From the NCBI GenBank assembly GCA_964626265.1, contig CAZVCG010000004.1:7114-71113 (forward strand): a stretch of DNA of 64,000 nt. The letters are read 5' to 3'. Both the position numbers and the translations under genes were made by a program. Within the stretch, counting starts at the first letter, position 1; each line of letters starts with the position of its first letter. This stretch comes from CAZVCG01 sp964626265 (GTDB lineage: Bacteria; Pseudomonadota; Alphaproteobacteria; UBA9219). A model generated the notes under the pieces. It was not told where the DNA came from, did no database searches, and was given only the letters and a program-made list of their open reading frames with translations. Of the stretch, positions 32,910 through 41,651 are shown one piece after another.

Positions 32910-33749
32910 CTAAAGAGAGTGTTCTTGGCCTTTTCTCAATTTATGAATTGTAGCGTTATTAATGTCGTTGCGGTTCAACGTCTGTTCGCGCACAGCGTCT
33001 TCGAAATCCGACCAGTGATTGAGTAGCGTATGTTCCTCAAGCTTGAATTTCTCGAATATTCCCCTTAAGACCATGCCCATATCGTACGTTTTAAAGTAAT
33101 CCCCAAGCGTATAATTTTCTGGCAAAGGCTCCAACGCCAATCTGTTTTCGGGTTTGTCTTTTATTCTGTGGCCGATCCGGCTTTCAAAAAAAAGGCCTTC
33201 CACGCATTTTTCTAACGGTATGATCACCTTATAAGTGCGACTCTCAACATCGGCCCATTTCAATTCATGTTCGGGAGAGTACCCTTGCCCTTCGTTTTTC
33301 AGCCAGCGAAAGGCCTCCTCCTCCTTGTCCGTGAAGTGCCCTACATAAGCTTTGATTTCCAATCCGCTTTCCGAAAAGCCCTCTTCGAGAAAGGTCACAA
33401 GCCTGAAACGGCGGCCTTTCTCCTGATCTGAATATTCCTGATTCAAGGCGTTTATGACGGGCGAAAAAGCGACTTCAACCTCATCCATAAGGGACAGGAC
33501 GCTTGTCTGCGTAAATTCGGATTCGTCCTGTTCTTTCTTTTCTTTTCCGCGGAAAGACAAAGCGGTTGCGGCGCGCTTGAACAGATTGGAAACGGCTTTC
33601 TTAACCCCCGCGAAAAGCGGCAATGGATCTATGGTATCATGATTTTTATCTTCTTCCTTGACGCGTTCCGGTTCGTCCGGGCCGACGGCTTGAGCCGCCA
33701 GCCTAATATTTTCCTGAAGAATCTCTCTGGCGACTTTCATTATCATCAT
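32910..33749 (-). CDS. Unknown 280-residue cytoplasmic protein
   Basis: I do not recognise a family. An ATG pair at 33749 is preceded by AAGG and is preferred over an in-frame ATG at 33797. The product is acidic and charged, with no signal peptide or membrane helix. The central part (FSPVINALNQEYSDQEKGRRFRL) and the C-terminal half look like a mixed alpha/beta domain. It is convergent with ychF. Confidence 0.55.
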   Translation of the reverse strand: MMIMKVAREILQENIRLAAQAVGPDEPERVKEEDKNHDTIDPLPLFAGVKKAVSNLFKRAATALSFRGKEKKEQDESEFTQTSVLSLMDEVEVAFSPVINALNQEYSDQEKGRRFRLVTFLEEGFSESGLEIKAYVGHFTDKEEEAFRWLKNEGQGYSPEHELKWADVESRTYKVIIPLEKCVEGLFFESRIGHRIKDKPENRLALEPLPENYTLGDYFKTYDMGMVLRGIFEKFKLEEHTLLNHWSDFEDAVREQTLNRNDINNATIHKLRKGQEHSL

Positions 33750-33874
33750 CGCGATCAGCCTTTCACCAAGCCAGCTATAAAGAATACAATTGTTCAAAAC
33801 CCTAAAATAAGTTATCCAAAAAGCGGCTTCACGTACAGCCTTTACCCGTTAACCTTGTTTAGTGTTGGTTTGCA

Positions 33875-34627
33875 ATGGCCGGTCATTCCCACGCCAAAAA
33901 CGTCATGCATCAGAAAAACGCTTCTGACGCGAAAAAAGCGAAAATCTTTAATAAAATCGCCCGAGAAATCATGGTCTCGGTGAAGCTCGGCTCGCCCGAC
34001 CCTGCGCATAACCCTCGCTTGCGCTCGGCGATAGCCGAGGCGCGCAGCGCGAACATGACGCGCGACAGGATCGAACGCGCCATCAAAGCCGCCCTGCCCG
34101 ACTCCGGCGATAAAACGCAATATGACGCCATTCGCTATGAAGGTTATGGACCCGGCGGCGTTGCGCTCATCATCGAAGCCTTGACCGACAACCGTAACCG
34201 CACCGCCGCCGAATTGCGCGCCGCGCTTAGCAAAAACGGCGGCGCGCTCGGCGAAATGAACTCAGTAAGCTTTATGTTCAATCGCGTTGGAGAAATCATC
34301 TATCCTGTCGCCAAGGCTACAGCAGATGCCATGCTGGAAGCCGTCATCGAAGCCGGTGGAGACAACGTAGAATCCGACGAATCGCAGCATGTCGTCACAT
34401 GCAGCGTCGAAGACTTTGGGGCTGTGCGCGACGCGTTGGAAAAACGCTTTGGCGAGCCGTCCAGCGCAAAGCTTAGCTGGCTGCCGAACACGCTCACGCC
34501 TGTCAGAGGCGAAACGGCCCAAAGCCTTATGAAACTGCTCGATGTGCTAGAGGATAACGACGATGTGCAAAATGTCGTAGGCAATTACGACATTTCCGAA
34601 GAAGATCTACAAAAACTGGCTTCGTAG
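33875..34627 (+). CDS. yebC: YebC/PmpR-family protein
   Basis: The 250-residue protein begins MAGHSHAKNVMHQKNASDAKKAK, the family signature, and has the three-domain YebC layout with NMTRDRIERAIK, GYGPGGVALIIEALTDNRNRT and a C-terminal NVVGNYDISEEDL. Members have been described as transcription regulators and, more recently, as ribosome-associated factors that help proline-rich translation. Unlike many relatives, ruvCAB is not adjacent. Confidence 0.95.
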   Translation: MAGHSHAKNVMHQKNASDAKKAKIFNKIAREIMVSVKLGSPDPAHNPRLRSAIAEARSANMTRDRIERAIKAALPDSGDKTQYDAIRYEGYGPGGVALIIEALTDNRNRTAAELRAALSKNGGALGEMNSVSFMFNRVGEIIYPVAKATADAMLEAVIEAGGDNVESDESQHVVTCSVEDFGAVRDALEKRFGEPSSAKLSWLPNTLTPVRGETAQSLMKLLDVLEDNDDVQNVVGNYDISEEDLQKLAS

Positions 34628-34629
34628 CT

Positions 34630-35088
34630 TTAACCGACGCGATTATAGTTGATCATCGACGTCCAGAAACGCTCAAGTTTCTTGAGCGTATCGTTGCACT
34701 TCGAAATCTCGTCAGCAGTCAGGTTCGAAGCCTCAAGCATCCCCACCTGCTTTTCGAAATATTCGTGCAGTTGCTTGTGCAGCGCCAAACCCTTTTCGGA
34801 CAATTTCACGCGCACCGAGCGGCGGTCATGAGGCGAACGCTCTTGCGAAAGATAGCCGTTCTCGAACATTTTTTTGACGTTATAGGACACGTTTGAGCCA
34901 AGGTAATAACCGCGCGCCGTCAATTCGCCCACCGTCATCTCTTCCTGGGCCAGGTTGTAAAGGATCAAGGCCTGCACGTTATTGATGTCCTGTACGCCTT
35001 TTAGGTCCAGTTCGACCTTGACGACCTCGAGAAAATGACGGTGAAGCCTTTCTACCAACAGGATGGCTTCGTAATAGGAATGACTCAC
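34630..35088 (-). CDS. MarR-family regulator, LdtR-like
   Basis: The 152-residue winged-helix protein has the MarR core (TVGELTARGYYLGSNVSYNVKKMFENGYL, RSPHDRRSVRVKLSEKG). The N-terminus (YYEAILLVERLHRHFLEVVKVELD) and the YLGSNVSYNVKKM recognition helix resemble alphaproteobacterial LdtR, which controls an L,D-transpeptidase gene and stress tolerance. No transpeptidase gene lies adjacent. It is convergent with yebC with 2 bp between stops. Confidence 0.85.
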   Translation of the reverse strand: MSHSYYEAILLVERLHRHFLEVVKVELDLKGVQDINNVQALILYNLAQEEMTVGELTARGYYLGSNVSYNVKKMFENGYLSQERSPHDRRSVRVKLSEKGLALHKQLHEYFEKQVGMLEASNLTADEISKCNDTLKKLERFWTSMINYNRVG

Positions 35089-35202
35089 GGCAGTACCTCA
35101 CGGCCAAATGTGTTGCCCATATAGATAAGGCGGAAGAATCGGCGTTCTCCGTCCTGCGTGAAAAATACGTGGAAAACCGTGACTTGTCTATCCGTAAGGC
35201 TT

Positions 35203-36600
35203 TTAAGCCTTAGGCGGTTTAACGCCGCAGGCTTCCAGTTGAGATTTTAGTTGAGCCATCAGGCGTGATAAGCCGGCCTCGTCCCGCGCTTCCGCGCGCG
35301 CCGCCAATACGGCTTGCGTGTTCGAGGCTCGTAAAACCCACCATCCGTCTTTCGTCGTAACGCGAACGCCGTCGATGTCGTTCAACTCAGCCTTTTCCTG
35401 AAGAAGCCGTTGCTTGACTTCTTCGACAACTTTGAACTTGCGAGACTCTTCGATTTCAAAGCGCATTTCCGGCGACGTTACCATGACGGGCAACGCTTCC
35501 CTGTACGACGACAAGGCGCGGCCTGACTGGCTCAGGAGCGAAAGCAAACGAATTGCGGCGTAAATGCCGTCGTCAATTCCGTAATAGATGTCGTTGAAGA
35601 AAATATGGCCCGACATTTCGCCGGCAAGGAGGGCTTTCGTCTCCAGCATCTTCACTTTAATAAGCGGATTTCCCGTTTTCCACATCAGGGGCTTGCCGCC
35701 ATTGGCGGCCACGAAGTCGAAAAGAACCTGAGAGGCCTTCACATCGGCGATTATCGTAGCTCCCGGATTTTTTTTCAGCACCTCGCCCGCATAGATCGCC
35801 AGAACCTGATCGCCCGCGAGAAGATGTCCCATATCGTCCACGGCGCCGATGCGATCGGCGTCGCCGTCGAACGCCACGCCGACATCGGCTTTATGTTTTT
35901 GCAAAGCAGCCTGTAAATCGAGCAAATTTTCGGGAACGGAAGGATCGGGATGATGGTTGGGAAAACGTCCGTCGATTTCGGGATAAAGCAGAATATGTTC
36001 GCCCGGCAGTTGTTGGGTCAGTCTTGTAACGATTTCGCCTGCCGCGCCGTTGCCGATATCCCAAACAACCTTTAGTTTTTTATCTCCCTTGTAATCCTGC
36101 AAGAGACGCGTCACGTAGGCATCGCGGATATCCAGTTTTTCGGAACGTCCTTGTCCAACGACAAAATCGCCGGCCAACGCCAGTTTGGAAAGTTCCTTTA
36201 TTTTTTCACCGTAAAATGGCCCGCCATCTTTGAGGTGATTGGCCATCAACATCTTAAAGCCGTTCTGGTCGGCGGGGTTGTGCGAACCCGTCACCATGAC
36301 GCCTGCGTCCGCATGGCGGTGAAACACGGAGAAATAGAGCATTGGCGTCGGTCCCAAGCCTATCCTTTCGACATGTAGTCCCGTGGACATAAGCCCATCG
36401 ACCAGAGCGGCTTCAAATCCAGGCGAATGCGTGCGGCCATCATAGCCTACGACGACTCTCTGCCCTCCGGCTCGCACAACCATTGTTCCAAAGGCTCTTC
36501 CGATAGCGGATGCATCGGGAACGTTGAGATTTTTCCCGACCACGCCCCGGATGTCATATTCGCGGATAATGACGGGATCAAAACGGTGGGCGCCGGACAT
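35203..36600 (-). CDS. Phosphomannomutase/phosphoglucomutase
   Basis: The start at 36600 is preferred: AGAAAGG lies upstream and the product begins MSGAHRFDPVIIREYDIRG; the frame extends to 36696. The 465-residue alpha-D-phosphohexomutase has the active-site phosphoserine loop VTGSHNPADQNGFK, metal loop DGDADR, sugar-binding GEMSGHIFF and a C-terminal phosphate-binding TKDGWWVLRASNTQ. It interconverts 1- and 6-phosphates of mannose or glucose, feeding polysaccharide and LPS synthesis. It is of AlgC/ManB type. Confidence 0.93.
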   Translation of the reverse strand: MSGAHRFDPVIIREYDIRGVVGKNLNVPDASAIGRAFGTMVVRAGGQRVVVGYDGRTHSPGFEAALVDGLMSTGLHVERIGLGPTPMLYFSVFHRHADAGVMVTGSHNPADQNGFKMLMANHLKDGGPFYGEKIKELSKLALAGDFVVGQGRSEKLDIRDAYVTRLLQDYKGDKKLKVVWDIGNGAAGEIVTRLTQQLPGEHILLYPEIDGRFPNHHPDPSVPENLLDLQAALQKHKADVGVAFDGDADRIGAVDDMGHLLAGDQVLAIYAGEVLKKNPGATIIADVKASQVLFDFVAANGGKPLMWKTGNPLIKVKMLETKALLAGEMSGHIFFNDIYYGIDDGIYAAIRLLSLLSQSGRALSSYREALPVMVTSPEMRFEIEESRKFKVVEEVKQRLLQEKAELNDIDGVRVTTKDGWWVLRASNTQAVLAARAEARDEAGLSRLMAQLKSQLEACGVKPPKA

Positions 36601-36785
36601 GCTAAAGCCTTTCTTGCTTACCCGTGATCGGGTTGAGGTTGAAAATATTTTGCCTGTTATATGTGGCTTTATGGCGAATTTTAGTTTCATTTTCAAACTA
36701 TCTTCTCATTTTTCGTCCATAAATCCTTAAGTAAACAAATCATTTTGGGATTGCTCCAGTTTCGTTTGATTTTCGAAACAACAGA

Positions 36786-37397
36786 ATGTCTCAAAAATCC
36801 AAGGATTTCTTAAGCTTGCATAAACATTGCCGTGTCAAAATAGGTATATCTGAAAGGATGTTCAGGCTGACGGCTATGTTCAGGCTAATTTCGCGCATAC
36901 GTGCCACGAGCGGCACGGCTTCGATTCACAAACGATACCGCAAGGGTTTGGCGGCCATCGAGTTTGCCTTGATCGCTCCCGTCTTCTTTATGCTGTTCAT
37001 TGGGCTTATGGAAATGTCGTTGATGCTCTTGGCGCAGCACTTGCTGGAGAACGCGACCTACAACGCCTCGCGTTTGGCCAAAACGGGCTTTGTCGCCGAA
37101 GGAAAAACTCAACTCGAAACCGTGATGGACGTCCTGAACAACGAACTCGGCAGTCTCGCTCCGCTCATCAATATATCAAAGCTCTCCTTTACCTCCACGT
37201 CTTACGGAAAGCTCAGCGATATCGGACAGCCTGGGCAAGGCGCTAACAACCTCGGCGCGGCTAACGAGGTTGTGGTTTATACCGTTACTTATCCATGGCA
37301 GGTATTCACGCCGCTTATGAACGACATCATCGGCGATGAAAACGGGATCATCCGTCTGACATCGCGCATTGTGGTGAAAAATGAGCCTTATAACTAA
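36786..37397 (+). CDS. tadE: TadE-like minor pilin/pseudopilin
   Basis: The product (up to 203 residues) has a basic N-terminus followed by the TadE motif GLAAIEFALIAPVFFMLFIGLMEMSLM, a single membrane helix with the conserved Glu. The remainder is a periplasmic beta-rich domain. TadE-type proteins are pseudopilins of the Tad (Flp pilus) system. ATGs at 36858 and 36876 are equally plausible starts, and none has a strong ribosome-binding site. It overlaps the next gene by 17 bp. Confidence 0.85.
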   Translation: MSQKSKDFLSLHKHCRVKIGISERMFRLTAMFRLISRIRATSGTASIHKRYRKGLAAIEFALIAPVFFMLFIGLMEMSLMLLAQHLLENATYNASRLAKTGFVAEGKTQLETVMDVLNNELGSLAPLINISKLSFTSTSYGKLSDIGQPGQGANNLGAANEVVVYTVTYPWQVFTPLMNDIIGDENGIIRLTSRIVVKNEPYN

Positions 37398-37971
37398 CTT
37401 ATCGCGCCTGAGCGCTTGCCCTTCGTCCTATTTGCGCCGCTGCAAACGGCGGGCGATATCGGCGGTGGAATTCGCCCTGACGTTGCCTATCTGGATCGCC
37501 CTGCTCATAGGCACCACTGACGGGGCCTATATGATGCTGCTGGCTCAGCGCGTCGACCGCATATCTTATACTGTCACCGACATCGTGACGCAGCAGGAAG
37601 CCGTCACGATCGCGGATCTCAATACCATCATGTTGGCCGCTGGACAGCTTATGCAGCCGTTCGATTTCGGGGCTGACGGCATTGTTATCGTGACGTCGAT
37701 TTATAAGCCCGCAGGACAGCCGACAAAAATTTGCTGGCAGCATATTGGCGGCGGGTCGCTGGCCCGCGTCAGTAAAATCGGGACGGTGGGAGCCACGCCG
37801 CAAATGCCGGGCGGGCTGACGCTCAATGACAACGAAAACATCATCGTTTCCGAAGTTTATTACGCTTACAGGCCGATGTTTATTAACGCGGGAATATTCA
37901 CGGCTGACGACATCTATCGTGTCGCCATATACAAACCCCGTTTGAACTCGTTAATTGCAGTGCCTACGTAA
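37381..37971 (+). CDS. TadE/TadF-like pseudopilin
   Basis: The 196-residue protein carries the same architecture as its upstream neighbour: basic N-terminus, AISAVEFALTLPIWIALLIGTTDGAYMMLL membrane helix with the conserved Glu, and a periplasmic domain. It is probably a second Tad pseudopilin (TadF-like). It is coupled by overlap to the tadE-like gene and followed 11 bp later by the TadG-like gene. Confidence 0.82.
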   Translation: MSLITNLSRLSACPSSYLRRCKRRAISAVEFALTLPIWIALLIGTTDGAYMMLLAQRVDRISYTVTDIVTQQEAVTIADLNTIMLAAGQLMQPFDFGADGIVIVTSIYKPAGQPTKICWQHIGGGSLARVSKIGTVGATPQMPGGLTLNDNENIIVSEVYYAYRPMFINAGIFTADDIYRVAIYKPRLNSLIAVPT

Positions 37972-37982
37972 AGGAGAGTGCT

Positions 37983-39425
37983 ATGTTTACGCGCCAATTC
38001 AAAACATTCAAGAATTTGCTCCGGTCCTTCCGTAGCGATGAATCCGGCATGACCTTGCCTATGCTGGCCTTGTCGTTCTTCACGATCGCGGGTTTTGTGG
38101 GCGTCGCCGTCGATATCGCGCGCGTACAGCTTGTGCAATCGCGCCTTTCCTTCTCGCTCGACGCGGCCGGCCTTGCTGCCGGTTCAACGATGAACTCGTC
38201 GAACTATTTGACGGAAGTTAACAAATATCTACGCGCCAACTTCCCTCAAGGGTATCTTGGTTCGACGCAGCCGAGCGCGACCGTCGTTATGAGCGGCGAC
38301 AACATGATTATGAACCTTGTCGCCGTGACGTCCGTTCCCACGACTTTTATGAACGCTTTCGGGATCAGCGACGTTACCATAACCTCCAGCTCGGAAATCA
38401 CGCGAACGGCTTCCGGTCTTGAACTTATACTCGCGCTTGACAACACGGGGTCTATGACCTCCAACAACAAGCTGCAGGCTCTTAAAACCGCCGCGAATAC
38501 GCTGATCAATATTCTCTTCGGCGGACGCGAAACGGTGAAAGATCTATGGGTTGGCATCGTGCCGTTTTCCCAGACCGTTAACATCGGCACGACGCATACG
38601 GGATGGATGGACACCGCTTTCAACAATACGTTGAACTGGGGTCCGACAAGCTGGATGGGCTGCGTCGACGCTCACGAATTGAACAATCGCGACGTGACGG
38701 ACGATCCTCCTTCGGTGCTGCCTTTCCGCGCCTATTATTCGCCCAGTACGGACAACAGACCAGCGCCGAATAACACCACCTCGCAACTTAACGCCAACAA
38801 GTGGGTGACATCGCGTTACGCTGACGGCACGCCAAAAACCTACGCGTCGGGCATTGGCGTGACGCTTGGGCCAAACAAATACTGTCCGCAGATTGTTACG
38901 CCGATGACGGCAAGCCGCACGAAGCTTGTCAGCGCGGTCAATAACATGCAGGCGCGAGGCAATACCCACATAGGCCTCGGTCTGGCTTGGGCGTGGCGCA
39001 TGATCTCGCCGCGTTGGCGCGGCTTGTGGGGCGGAGAAATGGATACGAACGCCCTCCCGCTCGATTACAACACGCCGCGCATGAACAAGGCGATCATCCT
39101 GCTCACCGACGGTGAAAACACGATGGATACAACAAACTTCACCGCCTATGGCTACCTCAGCGATGGACGTCTTGGAACGACAAACGCTTCGACAGCCGTA
39201 GCCCAGCTCGACGCCCGCATGATGACGATGTGTTCGTCGCTGAAAGCGCAGAACGTGTACGTTTACACGATCGCGCTGGGCAACCCGGGCACGAACATTC
39301 AAAACAAGCTGAAACAATGCGCGTCGGGCGAGAACTATTACTTCAACTCGCCTTCGTCGACCGATTTGATGGCGATATTCAGCGCCATCGGCGACTCTCT
39401 GTCGAACTTGCGCGTAAGTCAGTAA
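37983..39425 (+). CDS. tadG: TadG-like protein with von Willebrand A domain
   Basis: The 480-residue protein starts with a TadE/G-like membrane segment (GMTLPMLALSFFTIAGFVGVAVD) and continues with a vWA domain whose MIDAS motif reads DNTGSMT near residue 152, plus a later ILLTDGENTMDT. TadG proteins anchor or assemble Tad pili. GGAGAG precedes the ATG. It closes a three-gene cluster ending at a strong terminator. The core secretion genes (cpaA-F, tadA-C) are not in the window. Confidence 0.88.
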   Translation: MFTRQFKTFKNLLRSFRSDESGMTLPMLALSFFTIAGFVGVAVDIARVQLVQSRLSFSLDAAGLAAGSTMNSSNYLTEVNKYLRANFPQGYLGSTQPSATVVMSGDNMIMNLVAVTSVPTTFMNAFGISDVTITSSSEITRTASGLELILALDNTGSMTSNNKLQALKTAANTLINILFGGRETVKDLWVGIVPFSQTVNIGTTHTGWMDTAFNNTLNWGPTSWMGCVDAHELNNRDVTDDPPSVLPFRAYYSPSTDNRPAPNNTTSQLNANKWVTSRYADGTPKTYASGIGVTLGPNKYCPQIVTPMTASRTKLVSAVNNMQARGNTHIGLGLAWAWRMISPRWRGLWGGEMDTNALPLDYNTPRMNKAIILLTDGENTMDTTNFTAYGYLSDGRLGTTNASTAVAQLDARMMTMCSSLKAQNVYVYTIALGNPGTNIQNKLKQCASGENYYFNSPSSTDLMAIFSAIGDSLSNLRVSQ

Positions 39426-39447
39426 GCGTAATAAAGCGGTCGTACAG

Positions 39448-39487
39448 CCCCTTCCGTCCCTCAAAACAAGGACGGAAGGGGTTTTCT
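39448..39487 (+). terminator. Intrinsic terminator after the tad-like cluster
   Basis: CCCCTTCCGTCC (39448-39459) and GGACGGAAGGGG (39470-39481) form a perfect 12-bp stem with a 10-nt loop, followed by TTTTCT. Confidence 0.9.
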
Positions 39488-39653
39488 GTTAACTAACTTC
39501 TTAACAAACGCCCTGAATTTTGCAGCATTACGGACACGTTTATCCCATGAAAGTAAATTAACCTTAATATTAGCCGATTTTTAAACGGAATTGGTGTATT
39601 GTTGGGGTGCATTTCAGAACCAGTCATTTTTAATCATATTTGGAGTTTTTACC

Positions 39654-39971
39654 ATGACGCATACTACAGGTTCATTTTCCACGTCAGGCGAACAAGTGAA
39701 GATCGTTCGCTTGTCTGACCGTCAAAGAGAACTGGACAAGCTGCCGCCCGTGACTACGCGCCGTTGGGTCACCAGCCGCAAGGCGCAGGTCGTGACGGCC
39801 GTCAGAACGGGCCTCCTGAGCCTTTCGGAAGCCTGTGAGCGTTATCACCTCTCGACGGAAGAGTTTCGCTCGTGGGCGCGCTTGTTCGACGAACATGGGA
39901 TGCGCGGCTTGCGCGCTACGCGGGTTCAGGAATATCGCGTTCCTGAAGAGAGCAACGGAGCCGCATCTTAA
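39654..39971 (+). CDS. sciP: SciP, small CtrA-inhibitory protein (DUF1153)
   Basis: The 105-residue protein matches SciP/DUF1153: LPPVTTRRWVTSRKAQVVTAVR, GLLSLSEACERYHLSTEEF, SWARLFDEHGMRGLRATRVQ. This helix-turn-helix protein binds CtrA at CtrA-activated promoters and blocks RNA polymerase recruitment in Caulobacter. The start at 39654 is preferred (TTTGGAG upstream) over one at 39591. It is monocistronic with its own promoter region and terminator. The N-terminus is longer and more polar than in Caulobacter. Its presence supports CtrA sites seen elsewhere in the window. Confidence 0.93.
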   Translation: MTHTTGSFSTSGEQVKIVRLSDRQRELDKLPPVTTRRWVTSRKAQVVTAVRTGLLSLSEACERYHLSTEEFRSWARLFDEHGMRGLRATRVQEYRVPEESNGAAS

Positions 39972-40005
39972 GGTTAAATTTACGATACCCCAATTGCCAT
40001 CTGAC

Positions 40006-40036
40006 AAGGGGCTTGCTTCGGCGAGCCCCTTTTTTT
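40006..40036 (+). terminator. Intrinsic terminator of sciP
   Basis: AAGGGGCTTGC and GCGAGCCCCTT pair around a TTCG tetraloop (40017-40020), followed by a run of T to 40036. A T-G pair sits inside the stem. Confidence 0.9.
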
Positions 40037-40046
40037 GCGTATAAGG

Positions 40047-40694
40047 TTAATCGGTTTCCGGCAGCGACAGTTCCCATACCCACGCAGGGCGCGTATCGGC
40101 CTCTTCCAGTTCGCGCCTTACGGGAATGACGTATTCGGCTAGCTGTTTTATGCCTGTTTTAGGCGCGTAGGCGCGCGCCGGATCGCCCAGCAGCGCGGGA
40201 ACGCCCGCGTAGATGCAGTAATATAGCCAGCGCATGATTTTCGTGGTCATGGCTTGGTTGTAACAGATGTCGCCCGTCAGAATGATGTCGGCCCCCGTAA
40301 ACGCCTTTTCCAGCGATAGCCTGTGCAGGTTTTCGATGATGACGTTGTTGCGCGAGGCGTTGACTTGCGTAGCGGCCTTGGCCACGGGATCGATGTCGTA
40401 GGCATAGACTTTGGCAGCTCCGGCTTTCATAGCCGCTATGCCGATCAGGCCGCTTCCCGAGGCGAAATCCAGAACGCGCTTGCCCCTCACCCATGTAGGA
40501 TTGTCGAGGATAAAACGCGCCATGGCCTGACCCCCGGGCCAAGGGAAAGCCCAGTAGGGAGTAGGGTCGATGGAACAGTCCACCCATGCCTGCGCGACTT
40601 CATCAGTGGCCTGATGGAGCAGAATTTCCGGCACGAAGGGAATGGGGGCTAACGTCGTATAGGCCCTGATTTGCTGGATAGCCGAAAGCGTCAA
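40047..40694 (-). CDS. Class I SAM-dependent methyltransferase (ETFB-KMT/PrmA-like)
   Basis: The frame is open far upstream but overlaps ubiA there. I place the start at a TTG (40694) that overlaps the ubiA stop, giving about 215 residues (LTLSAIQQIRAYTTLAPIPF...). SAM-binding motif I is VLDFASGSGLIGIAAMKAGA, followed by YAYDIDP; a GDICYN segment takes the place of motif IV. The order resembles protein-lysine methyltransferases of the ETFB-KMT or PrmA type. Tight coupling suggests co-translation with ubiA. The substrate is unknown. Confidence 0.8.
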   Translation of the reverse strand: MTLSAIQQIRAYTTLAPIPFVPEILLHQATDEVAQAWVDCSIDPTPYWAFPWPGGQAMARFILDNPTWVRGKRVLDFASGSGLIGIAAMKAGAAKVYAYDIDPVAKAATQVNASRNNVIIENLHRLSLEKAFTGADIILTGDICYNQAMTTKIMRWLYYCIYAGVPALLGDPARAYAPKTGIKQLAEYVIPVRRELEEADTRPAWVWELSLPETD

Positions 40695-41593
40695 AGGAAT
40701 TTTCCAATCATAATCGCCAATAAAACAATCAATCCGAAGTCGCGGTTGGCGCGAAAGCGTTTCAGGCAATTGGCCGGATCGTCCGGGTTCCATACCGTCA
40801 GCATCCACACCGCATGGGCCGCCGCGATACCTAGCAAAACAAGGAAACTCTTGCCAAGTCCTGCCGTTAGGCCCGCCAAGGCAATTAGAACGAGAGCGGC
40901 GGCATAAAATAGGGCGATCCATGGGCGCGACCTCTCGCCTAGTTTCAAAGCTAGCGATTTAACGCCGATCAGGGCGTCATCGCGTTTATCCTGATGTGCG
41001 TAGATTGTATCATACGCAAGAGTCCAGAACACGCCGCCGACATAAAGCAGGAAAGCAGGAATTCCGATGCCGCCATGGATGGCGGTCCAACCCATTAGTG
41101 CGCCCAAGTTGAACGCCAGTCCCAGGACGAGTTGAGGCCACCACGTCACGCGCTTGGCCAACGGGTACGTAAAAACCAGCAACAGCGACGCTATGCCAAG
41201 ACCTATGGTAAAGCGGTTAAAGAGCAATAGAACGCCCAGGCCGATCAATAATAATAGGGCCAATAGTATGAGCGCTTGCCAAAGTTTAATATCGCCGCTA
41301 GCCAGTGGACGCGACCGTGTACGCTCGACCTTACGGTCGATGTCGCGGTCGTAAATGTCGTTGATTACGCTCCCTGCCCCGCGCATGACGACCGCGCCCA
41401 GAGCGAAGAGCATCAGATACCAAATGTCCGCTAAGGAACCACGCGCAAGCACAACGCCCCACCAGCAGGGCAAAAGAAGCAGCCATGTGCCGATGGGCCT
41501 GTCGAGCCGCATGAGCCGCGCATAAGGCCGGAGCCACGGGGAAAGCTGGCGTTCGACCCAGTCGTCGGCGGGAATGTCGGTGTGCATGGGCAT
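40691..41593 (-). CDS. ubiA: 4-hydroxybenzoate polyprenyltransferase
   Basis: The 300-residue membrane protein has the two aspartate-rich motifs of UbiA: NDIYDRDIDRKVERTRSRPL and DTIYAHQDKRDDALIG, within about eight membrane helices. It prenylates 4-hydroxybenzoate, the second step of ubiquinone synthesis. The start is ATG 41593 or 41587. It is divergent from yejB, whose upstream region it overlaps. rquA lies about 4 kb away, so precursors of ubiquinone and rhodoquinone are both represented in this stretch. Confidence 0.95.
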   Translation of the reverse strand: MPMHTDIPADDWVERQLSPWLRPYARLMRLDRPIGTWLLLLPCWWGVVLARGSLADIWYLMLFALGAVVMRGAGSVINDIYDRDIDRKVERTRSRPLASGDIKLWQALILLALLLLIGLGVLLLFNRFTIGLGIASLLLVFTYPLAKRVTWWPQLVLGLAFNLGALMGWTAIHGGIGIPAFLLYVGGVFWTLAYDTIYAHQDKRDDALIGVKSLALKLGERSRPWIALFYAAALVLIALAGLTAGLGKSFLVLLGIAAAHAVWMLTVWNPDDPANCLKRFRANRDFGLIVLLAIMIGKFL

Positions 41594-41651
41594 AATGAAG
41601 GTTTATACGACACCTTCTCTTTACCCGCTACCACGGCTATCATCCCGATTC

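Noticed and set aside
38544..39464. 306-codon open frame on the minus strand opposite the TadG-like gene
   Set aside because: Antisense to a gene with a membrane anchor and a vWA motif; arginine/histidine-rich composition typical of shadows.
39482..39653. CtrA box in the sciP promoter
   Set aside because: TTAAC and TTAAC are present but separated by 8 rather than 7 bases, and other TTAA pairs there also miss the spacing.
41574..41651. Upstream extension of yejB
   Set aside because: The added 26 residues overlap ubiA and are absent from the family; the ATG at 41652 gives the usual MAAYIIRRLLLM start.
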